From: Bordetella genomosp. 10
GTDB lineage: Bacteria > Pseudomonadota > Gammaproteobacteria > Burkholderiales > Burkholderiaceae_B
DNA: 64,000 bases
Assembly (NCBI RefSeq): GCF_002261225.1
Contig: NZ_NEVM01000005.1
Location: 496,001-560,000, forward strand
Reading direction: 5' to 3'
The translations under genes and the position numbers were made by a program. The notes under the pieces are model-generated. The model was not told the DNA's origin. It ran no database searches and saw only the letters and a program-made list of their open reading frames with translations. Within the stretch, counting starts at the first letter, position 1. Every line of letters begins with the position of its first letter. Shown one piece after another: positions 8,884 to 18,385 of this stretch.

Positions 8884-9537
8884 TCAGGCCAGCGGGCGGC
8901 CGCTGTGCAGCCACGGATGGCGAGCCAGGCGCTCGGCTTCGAACGCGCGGATCTTGTCGGCCTGGCGCAGCGTCAGGCCGATGTCGTCGAAGCCGTTGAC
9001 CAGGCAGTACTTGCGGAAGGGCTCGATGTCGAAGCCGATCTCGCGGCCGTCCGCGGCGACGACGACCTGGCGCTCCAGGTCGATGCGCAGCTTGTAGCCG
9101 GCGAACGCCCTGACTTCGTCGAACAGGCGCGCGACCTCGAATTCGGACAGGATCACCGGCAGCAGGCCGTTCTTGAAGCTGTTGTTGAAGAAGATGTCCG
9201 CATACGACGGCGCGATGATGGCGCGAAAACCGTATTGCGTCAGCGCCCACGGCGCGTGCTCGCGGCTGGAGCCGCAGCCGAAGTTCTTGCGGGCCAGCAG
9301 GATGCTGGCGCCCTGGTAGCGCGGCTGGTTCAGCACGAAGTCCGGGTTCAGCGGACGCTTGCTGTTGTCCATGCCGGGCTCGCCATGGTCCAGGTAGCGC
9401 AGTTCGTCGAACAGGTTGGGGCCGAAGCCGCTGCGCTTGATCGACTTGAGGAACTGCTTCGGAATGATCAGGTCGGTGTCAACGTTCTCGCGGTCGAGCG
9501 GGGCCACCAGGCCTTCATGAGTGGTGAATGCTTGCAT
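8884..9537 (-). CDS. leuD: 3-isopropylmalate dehydratase small subunit
   Basis: LeuD is the swivel-domain partner of LeuC in isopropylmalate isomerisation. From the ATG at 9537 the protein is 217 residues and begins with the typical [22 protein letters not shown]. The conserved [15 protein letters not shown] and [10 protein letters not shown] segments follow. An in-frame extension to 9747 runs into the leuC frame and is not real. It starts 11 bp after the leuC stop. Confidence 0.97.
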   Translation of the reverse strand: MQAFTTHEGLVAPLDRENVDTDLIIPKQFLKSIKRSGFGPNLFDELRYLDHGEPGMDNSKRPLNPDFVLNQPRYQGASILLARKNFGCGSSREHAPWALTQYGFRAIIAPSYADIFFNNSFKNGLLPVILSEFEVARLFDEVRAFAGYKLRIDLERQVVVAADGREIGFDIEPFRKYCLVNGFDDIGLTLRQADKIRAFEAERLARHPWLHSGRPLA

Positions 9538-9548
9538 GATCTGGCGCC

Positions 9549-10952
9549 TTAGCGGAGAGTGCGGACATCGACGAAGTGGCCGGCGACGGCGGCGGCCGCC
9601 GCCATGGCGGGGCTGACCAGGTGGGTGCGCCCGCCCTGGCCCTGCCGGCCTTCGAAGTTGCGGTTGGACGTGGACGCGCAACGCTCGCCCGGTTCCAGGC
9701 GGTCGGCGTTCATGGCCAGGCACATGGAACAACCCGGCTCGCGCCACTCGAAGCCGGCGGCGATGAAGATCTTGTCCAGGCCTTCACGTTCGGCCTGCTG
9801 CTTGACCAGGCCCGAACCCGGCACCACCATGGCCTGCCTCACGTTGGCCGCCACGCGGCGGCCGCGCGCCACGGCCGCGGCCGCCCGCAGGTCCTCGATG
9901 CGCGAGTTGGTGCAGGAGCCGATGAACACCCGGTCGACGCGGATGTCGGACATGGGCGTGTTGGGCTTCAGGCCCATGTATTCCAGCGCGCGCTCCATGC
10001 CGCTGCGACGCACGTCGTCCTTTTCGCGGTCGGGATCCGGCACGCGGTCCTCGATGGACAGCACCATTTCGGGCGAGGTGCCCCAGGTCACCTGCGGACG
10101 GATGTCCTTGGCGTTGATTTCGACCACGCGGTCGAACTTCGCGCCCTCGTCCGTGTGCAGCGTGCGCCAGTACTGGACGGCCTGGTCCCACAGCACGCCG
10201 GTGGGCGAGAAGGGACGGCCGCGGAAGTATTCGATGGTCTTGTCGTCGACCGCCACCATGCCCGAGCGGGCGCCGGCTTCGATGGCCATGTTGCACACCG
10301 TCATGCGGCCCTCGACCGACAGCGCGCGGATGGTGCTGCCGCCGAACTCGATGGCATGGCCGGTGCCGCCGGCGGTGCCGATGATGCCGATCACGTGCAG
10401 CACCAGGTCCTTGGCCGTACAGCCGAACGGCAGCTCGCCCTCGACCTTGATCAGCATGCTCTTGTTCTTCTTCATCAGCAGCGTCTGCGTGGCGAGCACG
10501 TGCTCCACCTCGGAGGTGCCGATGCCGAAGGCCAGCGCCCCGACCGCGCCGTGGGTGCTGGTGTGCGAGTCGCCGCACACCACCGTCATGCCCGGCAGGG
10601 TGGCGCCCTGCTCCGGTCCGATGACGTGCACGATGCCCTGGCGCAGGTCGTTCATCTTGAATTCGGTGATGCCGTACGTGTCGCAGTTCTTGTCCAGCGT
10701 GTCGACCTGCAGGCGCGACACGGGGTCGCTGATGCCTTGGGCGCGATGGAGGGTGGGCACGTTGTGGTCGGCGACCGCCAGGTTGGCGTCGATGCGCCAC
10801 GGCTTGCGGCCGGCGTTTTCCAGACCTTCGAACGCCTGCGGGCTGGTCACTTCGTGGACCAGGTGGCGATCGATGTAGAGCAAACAGGTGCCATCGGACT
10901 CTTGGTTGACGACGTGCGCGTCCCAGAGTTTGTCGTAGAGGGTTTGGGCCAT
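9549..10952 (-). CDS. leuC: 3-isopropylmalate dehydratase large subunit
   Basis: LeuC is the aconitase-type 4Fe-4S subunit of isopropylmalate isomerase. Cluster cysteines are visible in FIGSCTNSR and GCSMCLAMN, and substrate/cluster loops in [11 protein letters not shown]. The length of 467 residues is normal. The ATG at 10952 gives the standard [15 protein letters not shown] start. A GTG at 10961, three codons earlier, is also possible. It is the first gene of the leuCDB unit, and its upstream region holds a short direct repeat described separately. Confidence 0.97.
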   Translation of the reverse strand: MAQTLYDKLWDAHVVNQESDGTCLLYIDRHLVHEVTSPQAFEGLENAGRKPWRIDANLAVADHNVPTLHRAQGISDPVSRLQVDTLDKNCDTYGITEFKMNDLRQGIVHVIGPEQGATLPGMTVVCGDSHTSTHGAVGALAFGIGTSEVEHVLATQTLLMKKNKSMLIKVEGELPFGCTAKDLVLHVIGIIGTAGGTGHAIEFGGSTIRALSVEGRMTVCNMAIEAGARSGMVAVDDKTIEYFRGRPFSPTGVLWDQAVQYWRTLHTDEGAKFDRVVEINAKDIRPQVTWGTSPEMVLSIEDRVPDPDREKDDVRRSGMERALEYMGLKPNTPMSDIRVDRVFIGSCTNSRIEDLRAAAAVARGRRVAANVRQAMVVPGSGLVKQQAEREGLDKIFIAAGFEWREPGCSMCLAMNADRLEPGERCASTSNRNFEGRQGQGGRTHLVSPAMAAAAAVAGHFVDVRTLR

Positions 10953-11015
10953 GAGCTTCACCGGAAATCGGGGGAAAAACCAATTAGGGAGACCGATTAT
11001 GCCCGTGTGCCTAAG

Positions 11016-11047
11016 CTAGTACAACGGCAGCAGTCATACTAGTACAA
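11016..11047. promoter_or_regulatory. Direct repeat upstream of leuC
   Basis: CTAGTACAA occurs at 11016-11024 and again at 11039-11047, 23 bp apart (about two helical turns), some 65 bp upstream of the leuC start. The spacing would place both copies on one DNA face, as for a regulator site. The regulator is unknown. Confidence 0.3.
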
Positions 11048-11204
11048 GCAGTACCATGCTGGGTAAAAAGAGGAATGCGACGCATGCTCAACACACGCTC
11101 GTCGCGTCCCGCTGCGCCCCCCTTTGCAAGGCTGCAATGCCGCCCATGCCGACCCGCCGGCCGCGCAACGGCGGCCCCTCCGGCGGGACCGCCCTTTCCC
11201 GGCC

Positions 11205-12263
11205 TCAGCCGCGCTGTCCGCGCTGGCGCAAGGCGTGATCGATCAGCACCAGCGCCAGCAAGGCCTCCGCGATGGGCGTGGCGCGTATGCCGACGCAGGG
11301 ATCGTGGCGGCCCAGGGTCTGGACGGACGTGGGATTGCCGGCCCGGTCGACCGACTGGCGCTCGACCCGGATGCTGGACGTCGGCTTGATCGCCAGCGAA
11401 ACCGTCACCGGCTGGCCCGAGGAAATGCCGCCCAGCACGCCGCCGGCGTTATTGCCGAGGAAACCGTCGGGCGTGATCCCGTCGCCGTGCTGCGACCCGC
11501 GCTGGGTGATACTTTCGAAACCGGCCCCCATGGAGACGCCCTTGACGGCGTTCAAGCCCATCATGGCGTGGGCGATGTCGGCGTCCAGGCGGTCGTAGAG
11601 CGGCTCGCCCCAGCCCGCGGGCACGTTTTCGGCGACGATTTCGATGCGCGCGCCGATCGAGTCGCCATCGCGGCGCAACTCGTCCATGAAGGCCTCCAGC
11701 TCGGGCACGATGCCGGCGTTGGGCGCGTAGAAGGCGTTGCGCCCCACTTCGTCCCAGCTCTCGAAGGGAATCCTCACGGGCCCCAACTGGCTCATGTAGC
11801 CCCGGACACGCACGCCATGGTTGGCCGCCAACCATTTCTTGGCGATGGCGCCGGCCGCCACGGTGGGCGCCGTCAGGCGGGCTGAGGAACGGCCGCCGCC
11901 GCGCGGGTCGCGCACGCCGTACTTCTTGAAGTAGCTATAGTCGGCATGGCCGGGCCGGAAGGTGTCGACCAGGTTCGCGTAGTCCTTGCTGCGCGCGTCC
12001 GTATTGCGGATGAGCAGGCCGATGGGCGTGCCCGTGGTGACGCCCTCGAACACGCCCGACAGGATCTCGACCTGGTCCGCCTCCTGGCGCTGCGTCACGT
12101 GGCGCGACGTGCCGGGACGGCGGCGATCGAGTTCGGCCTGGATGTCGGCGGCCTCCAGGGGCAGCCCCGGCGGACAGCCGTCCACCACGCAGCCGATGGC
12201 CGGGCCGTGCGACTCGCCGAAGTTCGTGACGCAAAAAAGAGTGCCTAAAGTGTTGCCGGACAT
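11205..12263 (-). CDS. aroC: Chorismate synthase
   Basis: AroC eliminates phosphate from EPSP to give chorismate, using reduced FMN. The 352-residue protein carries the three family signatures: [18 protein letters not shown] near the start, the [18 protein letters not shown] segment in the middle, and [16 protein letters not shown] near the end. FMN/substrate residues in RRRPG and [11 protein letters not shown] are intact. It is a monofunctional type. It lies upstream of leuC on the same strand but is separated by 250 bp. Confidence 0.97.
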   Translation of the reverse strand: MSGNTLGTLFCVTNFGESHGPAIGCVVDGCPPGLPLEAADIQAELDRRRPGTSRHVTQRQEADQVEILSGVFEGVTTGTPIGLLIRNTDARSKDYANLVDTFRPGHADYSYFKKYGVRDPRGGGRSSARLTAPTVAAGAIAKKWLAANHGVRVRGYMSQLGPVRIPFESWDEVGRNAFYAPNAGIVPELEAFMDELRRDGDSIGARIEIVAENVPAGWGEPLYDRLDADIAHAMMGLNAVKGVSMGAGFESITQRGSQHGDGITPDGFLGNNAGGVLGGISSGQPVTVSLAIKPTSSIRVERQSVDRAGNPTSVQTLGRHDPCVGIRATPIAEALLALVLIDHALRQRGQRG

Positions 12264-12822
12264 GGTCTGGAGTTGCAGAATGCCTACCCGCGCGATAGCG
12301 GGCTTGCGGGGTGGATGGGAATAAAATGGATTATGACACCCCAGGTGCCGAACCGGCGCCGCCCAGCCGGTTGCGGGAGGGTTGTGGGAACGTGGGCGCT
12401 ATCGGAAAAATTGCGTCCTGCGAAAAGGATGGCAACAAATTCACATAATGTGGAGATGTGTGGATACTTTTCGTTGTTGATTGATAGGCGGGTCCCGCCC
12501 ACAATGCTAACCCACTGAAAACACTGGATGCTTTCTGTAATCACGGTCGGGATAAGCCCTTCCGTGCCTTCGGGCAGTCTGGATTTTTCATTCGCGTAGC
12601 CTCGCGCCGGGATGTCTGACGACGCCTTGGCTGGTTTGTCGTTTGCGCTGCGTTCCCCATCCTTGTTTATAGGGACAGAGACTGCATGTACGATCGCTTT
12701 CCCCAGTTGTCCGGCCCGCGCCTGACGGCGAACGCTTTCGCGCTTCGGCCGCGCCGCTTCGTCGCGCCCCGTTGGCCCGCCCCCCTGGAGCGTTGAGCTC
12801 CCGACCGCGAGTCCCCGCCTCC
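12264..12822. other. Intergenic aroC / diguanylate cyclase
   Basis: This is a divergent spacer of about 560 bp holding the promoters of aroC (minus) and the cyclase gene (plus). It has a modestly AT-rich section around 12400-12540. I see no RNA gene or riboswitch fold I can support and no convincing small ORF. Confidence 0.4.
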
Positions 12823-14115
12823 ATGACGCTCCCACCCTCGCCGCCGCCCGCGCAGCCTCCCGGCCTGTCGCAGGACGACGCCTGGCAAGCGCCCGCCGAC
12901 GTGCCGCGGCAGCGCGGCCTGGCGATCGCCCTGGCCGCGCTGCTGGGCGCCATGGTGCTGCTGATCATCATGGCCGGCGCGACGCTCTACGAGCAGGCCC
13001 GCACGACTTCGCAGCCCAACGGCGACGATGCCGCTTTCTACAGCTACCGGCTGGTGTCCCAGGTCAACGGCCTGGCGACGGCCGCCAATCGCGCGGCGGG
13101 CGGCGCCGACGCGCGCGACTTCACGCAACGCCTGCAAGCCCTGTCAACCTTCATCAATCCCGGCACCGCCGAAAGCGCGGCCGGGCTGGCCCTGCTGCGC
13201 GCCATCCCCGCCGCCGACCATGACCTGATCGGCCTGGACGATCAATTGCGCACGTGGCGCGACACCGCCGAAATGCGGGACGAGATGCACGTGCGCCAGG
13301 TCGCCATGGAGGTTTCCGCGCGCGCCGAGGAATTGCGCGGCGTCGCCGACCGTATCGCCAACGCCGTGCAGCGCGAGCAAAGCGCCATCACGCACGGCAA
13401 CCAGGCCCACCTGGCGCAGGGCTTCCGCCATCTCGAATGGATCCTGGCGGGCCTGATCGCCGGCACGGTCATCCTGGCGATCTGGCTGCTGGTGCTCAAT
13501 CGCCATGCGCGCCATTTCAACCAGCGCATGGCGCAGGCCAATGCCCGGCTGGAGTCGGCCGTGGCGCACCGCACCCGCCAACTGGTGTGGCTGGCCAATA
13601 CCGATCCCCTGACCGGCCTGAAGAACCGCCGCGCCTTCATGGAGACCGCGGAGGCGCAGATCCTGCAATGCCGCCGCTATCCGCACCCGCTGGCGGCCTT
13701 GCTGATCGACATCGACCACTTCAAGTCCATCAACGACCGCTACGGCCACCACGTGGGCGACCAGGCCATACGCCGCGTCACCGACACCATCACCAATACG
13801 CTGCGCGACAGCGACATCATCGGCCGCTTCGGCGGCGAGGAATTCGCCGCCTTGATGCCGCATACGGACCTGCCGGCGGCGCTGGTCGCCGCCGAGCGCC
13901 TGCGCCAGGCGGTGGCGGGCATGAAGATCGGCCTGCTCGAGGGCGGCCCCCTCAGCATGACCATTTCCATCGGCCTGGCCGTGCACGAGCCCGGGCTTTC
14001 CCTGGACACGCTGCTGATGCGCGCCGACATGGCGCTGTACCGCGCCAAGAGCGGCAGCCGCAACCGCGTCGAAGTCTACGGCAGCGAACGCGAGGAAATC
14101 GCGCAGCAGCAATAA
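12823..14115 (+). CDS. Membrane-anchored diguanylate cyclase
   Basis: It is predicted to make cyclic di-GMP from two GTP. The 430-residue protein has two membrane helices (~32-54 and ~205-226). They flank a mostly helical periplasmic sensor region with no domain I can name. A short coiled linker leads into a GGDEF domain. The active site reads GGEEF (337-341), which is catalytically acceptable. An RDSD inhibitory I-site (328-331) lies five residues before it, so product inhibition is expected. An in-frame upstream Met at 12772 would add 17 residues; I prefer 12823 because the extension has no supporting features. Confidence 0.88.
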   Translation: MTLPPSPPPAQPPGLSQDDAWQAPADVPRQRGLAIALAALLGAMVLLIIMAGATLYEQARTTSQPNGDDAAFYSYRLVSQVNGLATAANRAAGGADARDFTQRLQALSTFINPGTAESAAGLALLRAIPAADHDLIGLDDQLRTWRDTAEMRDEMHVRQVAMEVSARAEELRGVADRIANAVQREQSAITHGNQAHLAQGFRHLEWILAGLIAGTVILAIWLLVLNRHARHFNQRMAQANARLESAVAHRTRQLVWLANTDPLTGLKNRRAFMETAEAQILQCRRYPHPLAALLIDIDHFKSINDRYGHHVGDQAIRRVTDTITNTLRDSDIIGRFGGEEFAALMPHTDLPAALVAAERLRQAVAGMKIGLLEGGPLSMTISIGLAVHEPGLSLDTLLMRADMALYRAKSGSRNRVEVYGSEREEIAQQQ

Positions 14116-14365
14116 CGGCCGGCAGCGGCAATAGCGGCCCACAGCAATGGCGACCGCATTTATTCCCGCTTTCCTCGCCGCTTTCGCCCCTTAGGAACAT
14201 TTAGCCCGTACACTACCTACCGGGCAGCGCTCGTCGCGCGGCATCCGCATCCGGCCTATGCCGGACCACGATAATCACAACGCCACGGCCGCCGCCATGC
14301 CTTCATGGCCCCACGTCCTCCATGCACGCATGGGAGAGGACCCCGAGTACCTGACACCCTGACCC

Positions 14366-15964
14366 ATGTCCTTATTGCGCACCATCCTGCTTGGCATCAC
14401 GGCTGTCACTGTCCTGCTGCTGATTGGTTCCCAGGCGCTCGGCATTCAGATGGGGGCCAGTGGTTCCGAGCGCCTGCTCCTGGCGCTGACGATCGCCGCC
14501 GCCGGCCTCTGTGCGGCCGCCGGCGCCATCGTCCTGCTGCGCTGGCTGGACCGGCGGATGCTGGCCGAGTTGAGCCGGGGGCTGCGCGCGCTGGACAGCG
14601 GAGACGGCGTGCAGGCCGCCCTGCCCGCCGTGCGCGAATTCGCCGAGGTGCAAGATGCGCTGGCGCAGGCGCGCGAACGGTTTCGCGCCACGGCCGAGGA
14701 AAACATCGCCCGCATCGAATCGATGCAATTGGAGCTCAACCTCGACGCCGTCACGCGCCTGCCCAACCGACGCTACTTCCACAACGAGCTGCGGCGCGCC
14801 CTGACCCAGGCGCGCAGCGTCGGCGCCGGCCACGTCCTGATGTTCCGCCAGCGCGACCTGATCGAGATCAATCGCCATATGCCGCGCGAATATGCGGACC
14901 AGTGGCTGCGCTCGCTGGCGCACCGGCTCGACCAGTTGCTGGGCCGGCGCCACGAGCCGCCCTATCTGCTGGCGCGCCTGAACGGCTCGGATTTCGCGCT
15001 GCTGCTGCCGGCGACGGCGCCGGCGCAAGCCAGCCAGGCCGGCGAGAAGCTGCGCCTGGAATTGCGCGCGTTGCGCCTGGCGCTGGGCGAGCAGCGCTGG
15101 TGCCGCTGGGCGTTGGCGCTCGCCCAGTATGGACCCGAGGACCAGGCCAGCGACCTGCTGGCGCGCCTGGATCACGCGCTGATGCGCGCGGAGAGCAGCG
15201 ACGGCGACGCGATCGAACACGCGGACGACGAATATCGCGGCGACAGCGCCGGCGAGCACCAGTGGCGCGACACCCTGGTCGCCGGCCTCGACCAGCACCG
15301 CTTTTCCCTGGACGTGCAGGGCTTGCTCGGCCCGGGCGATGCCCTGCTGCGCAACGAGGCGACGCTGGTGCTGCACGACGCGGAAGCGCCCGCGCCGATT
15401 CCGGCATCGCGCTTCATGCCGCCGGCGGTGCGCCTGGGCCTGAGCGCGGAATGCGATATCCAGGCGGTCCGGCTGGGCCTGGACTGGCTGGTGTCGCACC
15501 AGGGTCAACTGGCCATCCGCCTGGCGCAGGCCTCGCTGGCGCAATCGAATTTCCTGCCGCGCCTGGGACAGTTGCTGCGCGACCGGCCCGCGCAGACGGC
15601 GCGGCAGATCCTGGAAATCGACGCCCATGGCCTGGCGGACAACTACGCCGCCGTGCGCACGCTGTGCGAAGTGGCCACCGACGCCGGCGCGCGGGTCGGC
15701 GTGCGCCGGCTCTCGCAGGACTTCAGCGCCCTGACGCGCCTGCATCAACTGCCGATCTCGTACGTCAAGGTGGGGGGAGACTTCGTCAGCGGATTGACGA
15801 ACAGCCCGGGCGGCCGCCACCTCGCGGCGTCGGTCATCGACACGGCGCGCCAGTTGAAGATCGATGCCTACGCCGAGGATATCCCCGACCAGACCACCGA
15901 GGTCCTGCTGCGCGACCTGGGCATCATCCCCACCCGCAACGACGCGGTGGGCATGGAGGCCTGA
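14366..15964 (+). CDS. Degenerate GGDEF/EAL protein, probably a non-enzymatic c-di-GMP effector
   Basis: This 532-residue protein has two N-terminal membrane helices (~5-25 and ~38-58) and a HAMP/coiled-like linker. A GGDEF-like domain (~125-275) and an EAL-like domain (~295-530) follow. Neither active site is intact. GGDEF is replaced by NGSDF (206-210), the EAL signature by EAT (331-333), and the DDFGTG-type loop by RLSQDFSAL. This suggests a binding or scaffolding role like LapD or FimX rather than synthesis or hydrolysis. It lies 250 bp downstream of an intact cyclase on the same strand, a plausible partner. Ligand binding is inferred, not shown. Confidence 0.8.
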   Translation: MSLLRTILLGITAVTVLLLIGSQALGIQMGASGSERLLLALTIAAAGLCAAAGAIVLLRWLDRRMLAELSRGLRALDSGDGVQAALPAVREFAEVQDALAQARERFRATAEENIARIESMQLELNLDAVTRLPNRRYFHNELRRALTQARSVGAGHVLMFRQRDLIEINRHMPREYADQWLRSLAHRLDQLLGRRHEPPYLLARLNGSDFALLLPATAPAQASQAGEKLRLELRALRLALGEQRWCRWALALAQYGPEDQASDLLARLDHALMRAESSDGDAIEHADDEYRGDSAGEHQWRDTLVAGLDQHRFSLDVQGLLGPGDALLRNEATLVLHDAEAPAPIPASRFMPPAVRLGLSAECDIQAVRLGLDWLVSHQGQLAIRLAQASLAQSNFLPRLGQLLRDRPAQTARQILEIDAHGLADNYAAVRTLCEVATDAGARVGVRRLSQDFSALTRLHQLPISYVKVGGDFVSGLTNSPGGRHLAASVIDTARQLKIDAYAEDIPDQTTEVLLRDLGIIPTRNDAVGMEA

Positions 15965-16124
15965 ACGGCGCGGCGCGGGGGATATACTTCCCGCCGCTCG
16001 TCCTGTTTCCGGCAGCGCGGCCTGCCTGGGTTGCGCCCGCCTCCGACGGGCGCGGTCCCGGCGGTCTCGCCGCCGTTTGCCCCGGCCTCCGGGGCCGTTC
16101 CACTCCTCAGGGCCCAGTCCGATC

Positions 16125-17237
16125 GTGCAGAATCTCCTGGATACGTTTTCCTTCGCCGCCACCGGCGTCTATTGCGCGCTCGGCGCCGCCGTCCTCATTT
16201 TGTTGACGAGCGGCGCCGCGTGGACGCGCCGGCTCTCGCCCGCCAGCGCCGCCAGCACCGTCGCGGCGGCGCTGGCGGTGGTCCTGCTGCTGAGCGGCGC
16301 CACCGTCGCGGCCTACGCGGGCGCGCTGCTGACGCTGGTGCTCGCCATCGCCTTCGTGCTGACGGCGTCGGGCCAGGACGCGGCCGGCCGCTCGCGGCAA
16401 GCCGCCACGTCCGCCACATCCGCCGCGCCGGCCGACGCGGCAGCCGCCGTCCAGACGCCGCTCGCATCGAACATGCAAGGGGCGGCGAAGGCCCAGGGCG
16501 GCACGGCGCCGGACGACGGCCATGCGCAAATCGAAAAACGCCTGCTGGCGTTGGCCGACGCGCTGGAACGCCAGCGCCAGATGCATTCCCTGATGTCGCA
16601 CGAAATGCGCGCGCCGGTCTCCACGATCAGCATGGCTACCCAATCCCTGGAAATGGTCCTGGCCGGCAGCGGCGAGGAGGTCGACCGCCGCCTGGAGCGC
16701 ATCAGCCGCGCCGTGGCCCGCATCGGCGAACTGATGGACCAGTTGCTGGGCCAGGCGACGGAGGAAGACGACGCCATGGCGCCGCAACGCAGCCAGGTCG
16801 AACTGGGCGCGCTGGCGCGGGAGATCGCCGCCAGCTTGCGCGGGGAAGCCGCGCATGCGCTGGAGGTGCGGGCGCCCTCCCCGGTCGAGGCATGGTGCGA
16901 CGGCCCGCTGAGCGGCGTGGTGCTGCGCAACCTGATCCACAACGCCGTCAAATACTCGCCCGCCGACCAGCCGATCGAAATCGACGTGCGCGCCGACGGC
17001 GCCATGGCCACGATCACCGTGACCGACCACGGCCCGGGCATCGAGAAGGACGTGCAGGAGAAGATCTTCGATCCGCACTTCCGCCGCGCCGCGCACCGCG
17101 AAACCAAGGGCCTGGGCCTGGGCTTGCACCTGGTGCGCAAGATATGCGAGCGCCAGGGCGGCAGCCTGACGGTGGCAAGCGAACCTGGCCAGGGCGCCCG
17201 TTTCACGATGGCGCTGCCGATGCGGCGGGAGAACTGA
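16125..17237 (+). CDS. Sensor histidine kinase
   Basis: This is a two-component kinase. With the GTG start at 16125 the protein is 370 residues. It has a hydrophobic N-terminus with two or three helices (~10-80), an Ala-rich linker, a HisKA domain with SHEMRAPVSTI (His159), and an HATPase_c domain (N box NLIHNAVKYSP, Asn273; G1 DHGPGI; G2 GLGLGLHLV). There is no sizeable periplasmic domain, so the signal may be sensed in the membrane. The frame is open further upstream but overlaps the preceding gene out of phase; GTG 16125 directly precedes the first hydrophobic segment. The response regulator gene converges from downstream. Confidence 0.85.
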   Translation: MQNLLDTFSFAATGVYCALGAAVLILLTSGAAWTRRLSPASAASTVAAALAVVLLLSGATVAAYAGALLTLVLAIAFVLTASGQDAAGRSRQAATSATSAAPADAAAAVQTPLASNMQGAAKAQGGTAPDDGHAQIEKRLLALADALERQRQMHSLMSHEMRAPVSTISMATQSLEMVLAGSGEEVDRRLERISRAVARIGELMDQLLGQATEEDDAMAPQRSQVELGALAREIAASLRGEAAHALEVRAPSPVEAWCDGPLSGVVLRNLIHNAVKYSPADQPIEIDVRADGAMATITVTDHGPGIEKDVQEKIFDPHFRRAAHRETKGLGLGLHLVRKICERQGGSLTVASEPGQGARFTMALPMRREN

Positions 17238-17393
17238 GGGGGGAAGCGTGTCGCGCGGATCGCCCGCCCGGGGCAGATCATGCGAACACCATGACTGGAA
17301 GGACGCCGGCGCGGGAGATGGGGAAGGAAGCGCGCGGCTGACTGACTGGGTGGAACTGACTGGCTGGGTGGAAACTGGGTGGAAACGAAAAAC

Positions 17394-18119
17394 TCAGGCC
17401 GCGAACACGTAACCCTGGCCCCGCACCGACAGGACCGGCAGCTTCATGCCGCTGGATTGCGCCTTGGCCCGCAGACGGCTGACCAGCACGTCGATGCGCC
17501 GCAATTCGAAATCGCTGGGATTGGACGGATTGAACAATTCCGACAAGGCCTGGCGGCTGACAACGTTGCCACTGGCGTCGATCAAAGCATTCAGGAACAA
17601 GCGTTCCTGCGCGCTCAGGTGCAGCGACACCCCTTCGGGGGACACCAGGATCCAGCCGCCGTCCTGCAACGCCCACGCCTGCGTGGCGCCGCGGTCGGCG
17701 CCCGGCGTCGGCGCGGGCCCGCGCGACAGGCGCATGCGGCGCGCCAGGCTGCGGATCACCGAGCTCAGCTCGAGCAGGTCGACCGGTTTGGTCATGTAGA
17801 TATCGGCGCCGCCTTCCAGGCCGCGAACCCGGTCTTCCAGGGCGGCACGACCGGTGAGCATGACGATGCCGACCGGGTGCAGGGCGCGCAGGCGCGTGGC
17901 AACGGAAAAGCCGTCCTCGCCCCCCTGCACGTTCGCGTCGAGTATGACGACATCGCAAGGCTGGTTTTCCATCTGCCGATAGAAATCCGCGGAATTCCCA
18001 CAAGCGAAAGAGACGCGAAACCCGTACCCACCGAGTCCCAGCACTAACTCTTCACGAAAATCCGCATCATCCTCTAACAGACCGATACACAGAACCCCGT
18101 CCGTGGCTTGCGTTTGCAC
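17394..18119 (-). CDS. OmpR-family response regulator
   Basis: The 241-residue protein has a receiver domain (acidic pair in LLEDDADF, phosphoacceptor Asp61 in VVILDANV, Thr89 in MLTG, Lys111 in MTKPVD). It is joined to a winged-helix output domain ending RRIDVLVSRLRAKA...VRGQGYVFAA. It is a likely DNA-binding partner of the adjacent histidine kinase, although the genes are convergent rather than in one operon, so pairing is inferred from proximity. Confidence 0.88.
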   Translation of the reverse strand: MQTQATDGVLCIGLLEDDADFREELVLGLGGYGFRVSFACGNSADFYRQMENQPCDVVILDANVQGGEDGFSVATRLRALHPVGIVMLTGRAALEDRVRGLEGGADIYMTKPVDLLELSSVIRSLARRMRLSRGPAPTPGADRGATQAWALQDGGWILVSPEGVSLHLSAQERLFLNALIDASGNVVSRQALSELFNPSNPSDFELRRIDVLVSRLRAKAQSSGMKLPVLSVRGQGYVFAA

Positions 18120-18385
18120 GATACATATTCCTTCGGGAAATGCGCCAAGTCACGCCGGAACGTTTTTCTCCCGGAAAAAATGCGTGACCTCTCAAAGCCA
18201 GTGCCCGGCATCGAGCCTGGCAACAATGCGAAAAGCCGGTCAAAAGATCGAAAATATGAGTCTTTTTATCCCTTATTTACAAATCCTTCCCGCAGTTCGG
18301 AGGATGCACGAAAAGCGCACACAATGCAATAAAGGATGCGCCCACTCGGAATAGAAGCAAAATTCTTTCGAGAATTGCGTCTTTT

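Noticed and set aside
15864..16124. Upstream extension of the histidine kinase gene
   Set aside because: It overlaps the end of the GGDEF/EAL gene out of phase and encodes Arg/Pro-rich sequence; the GTG at 16125 fits the first membrane helix.
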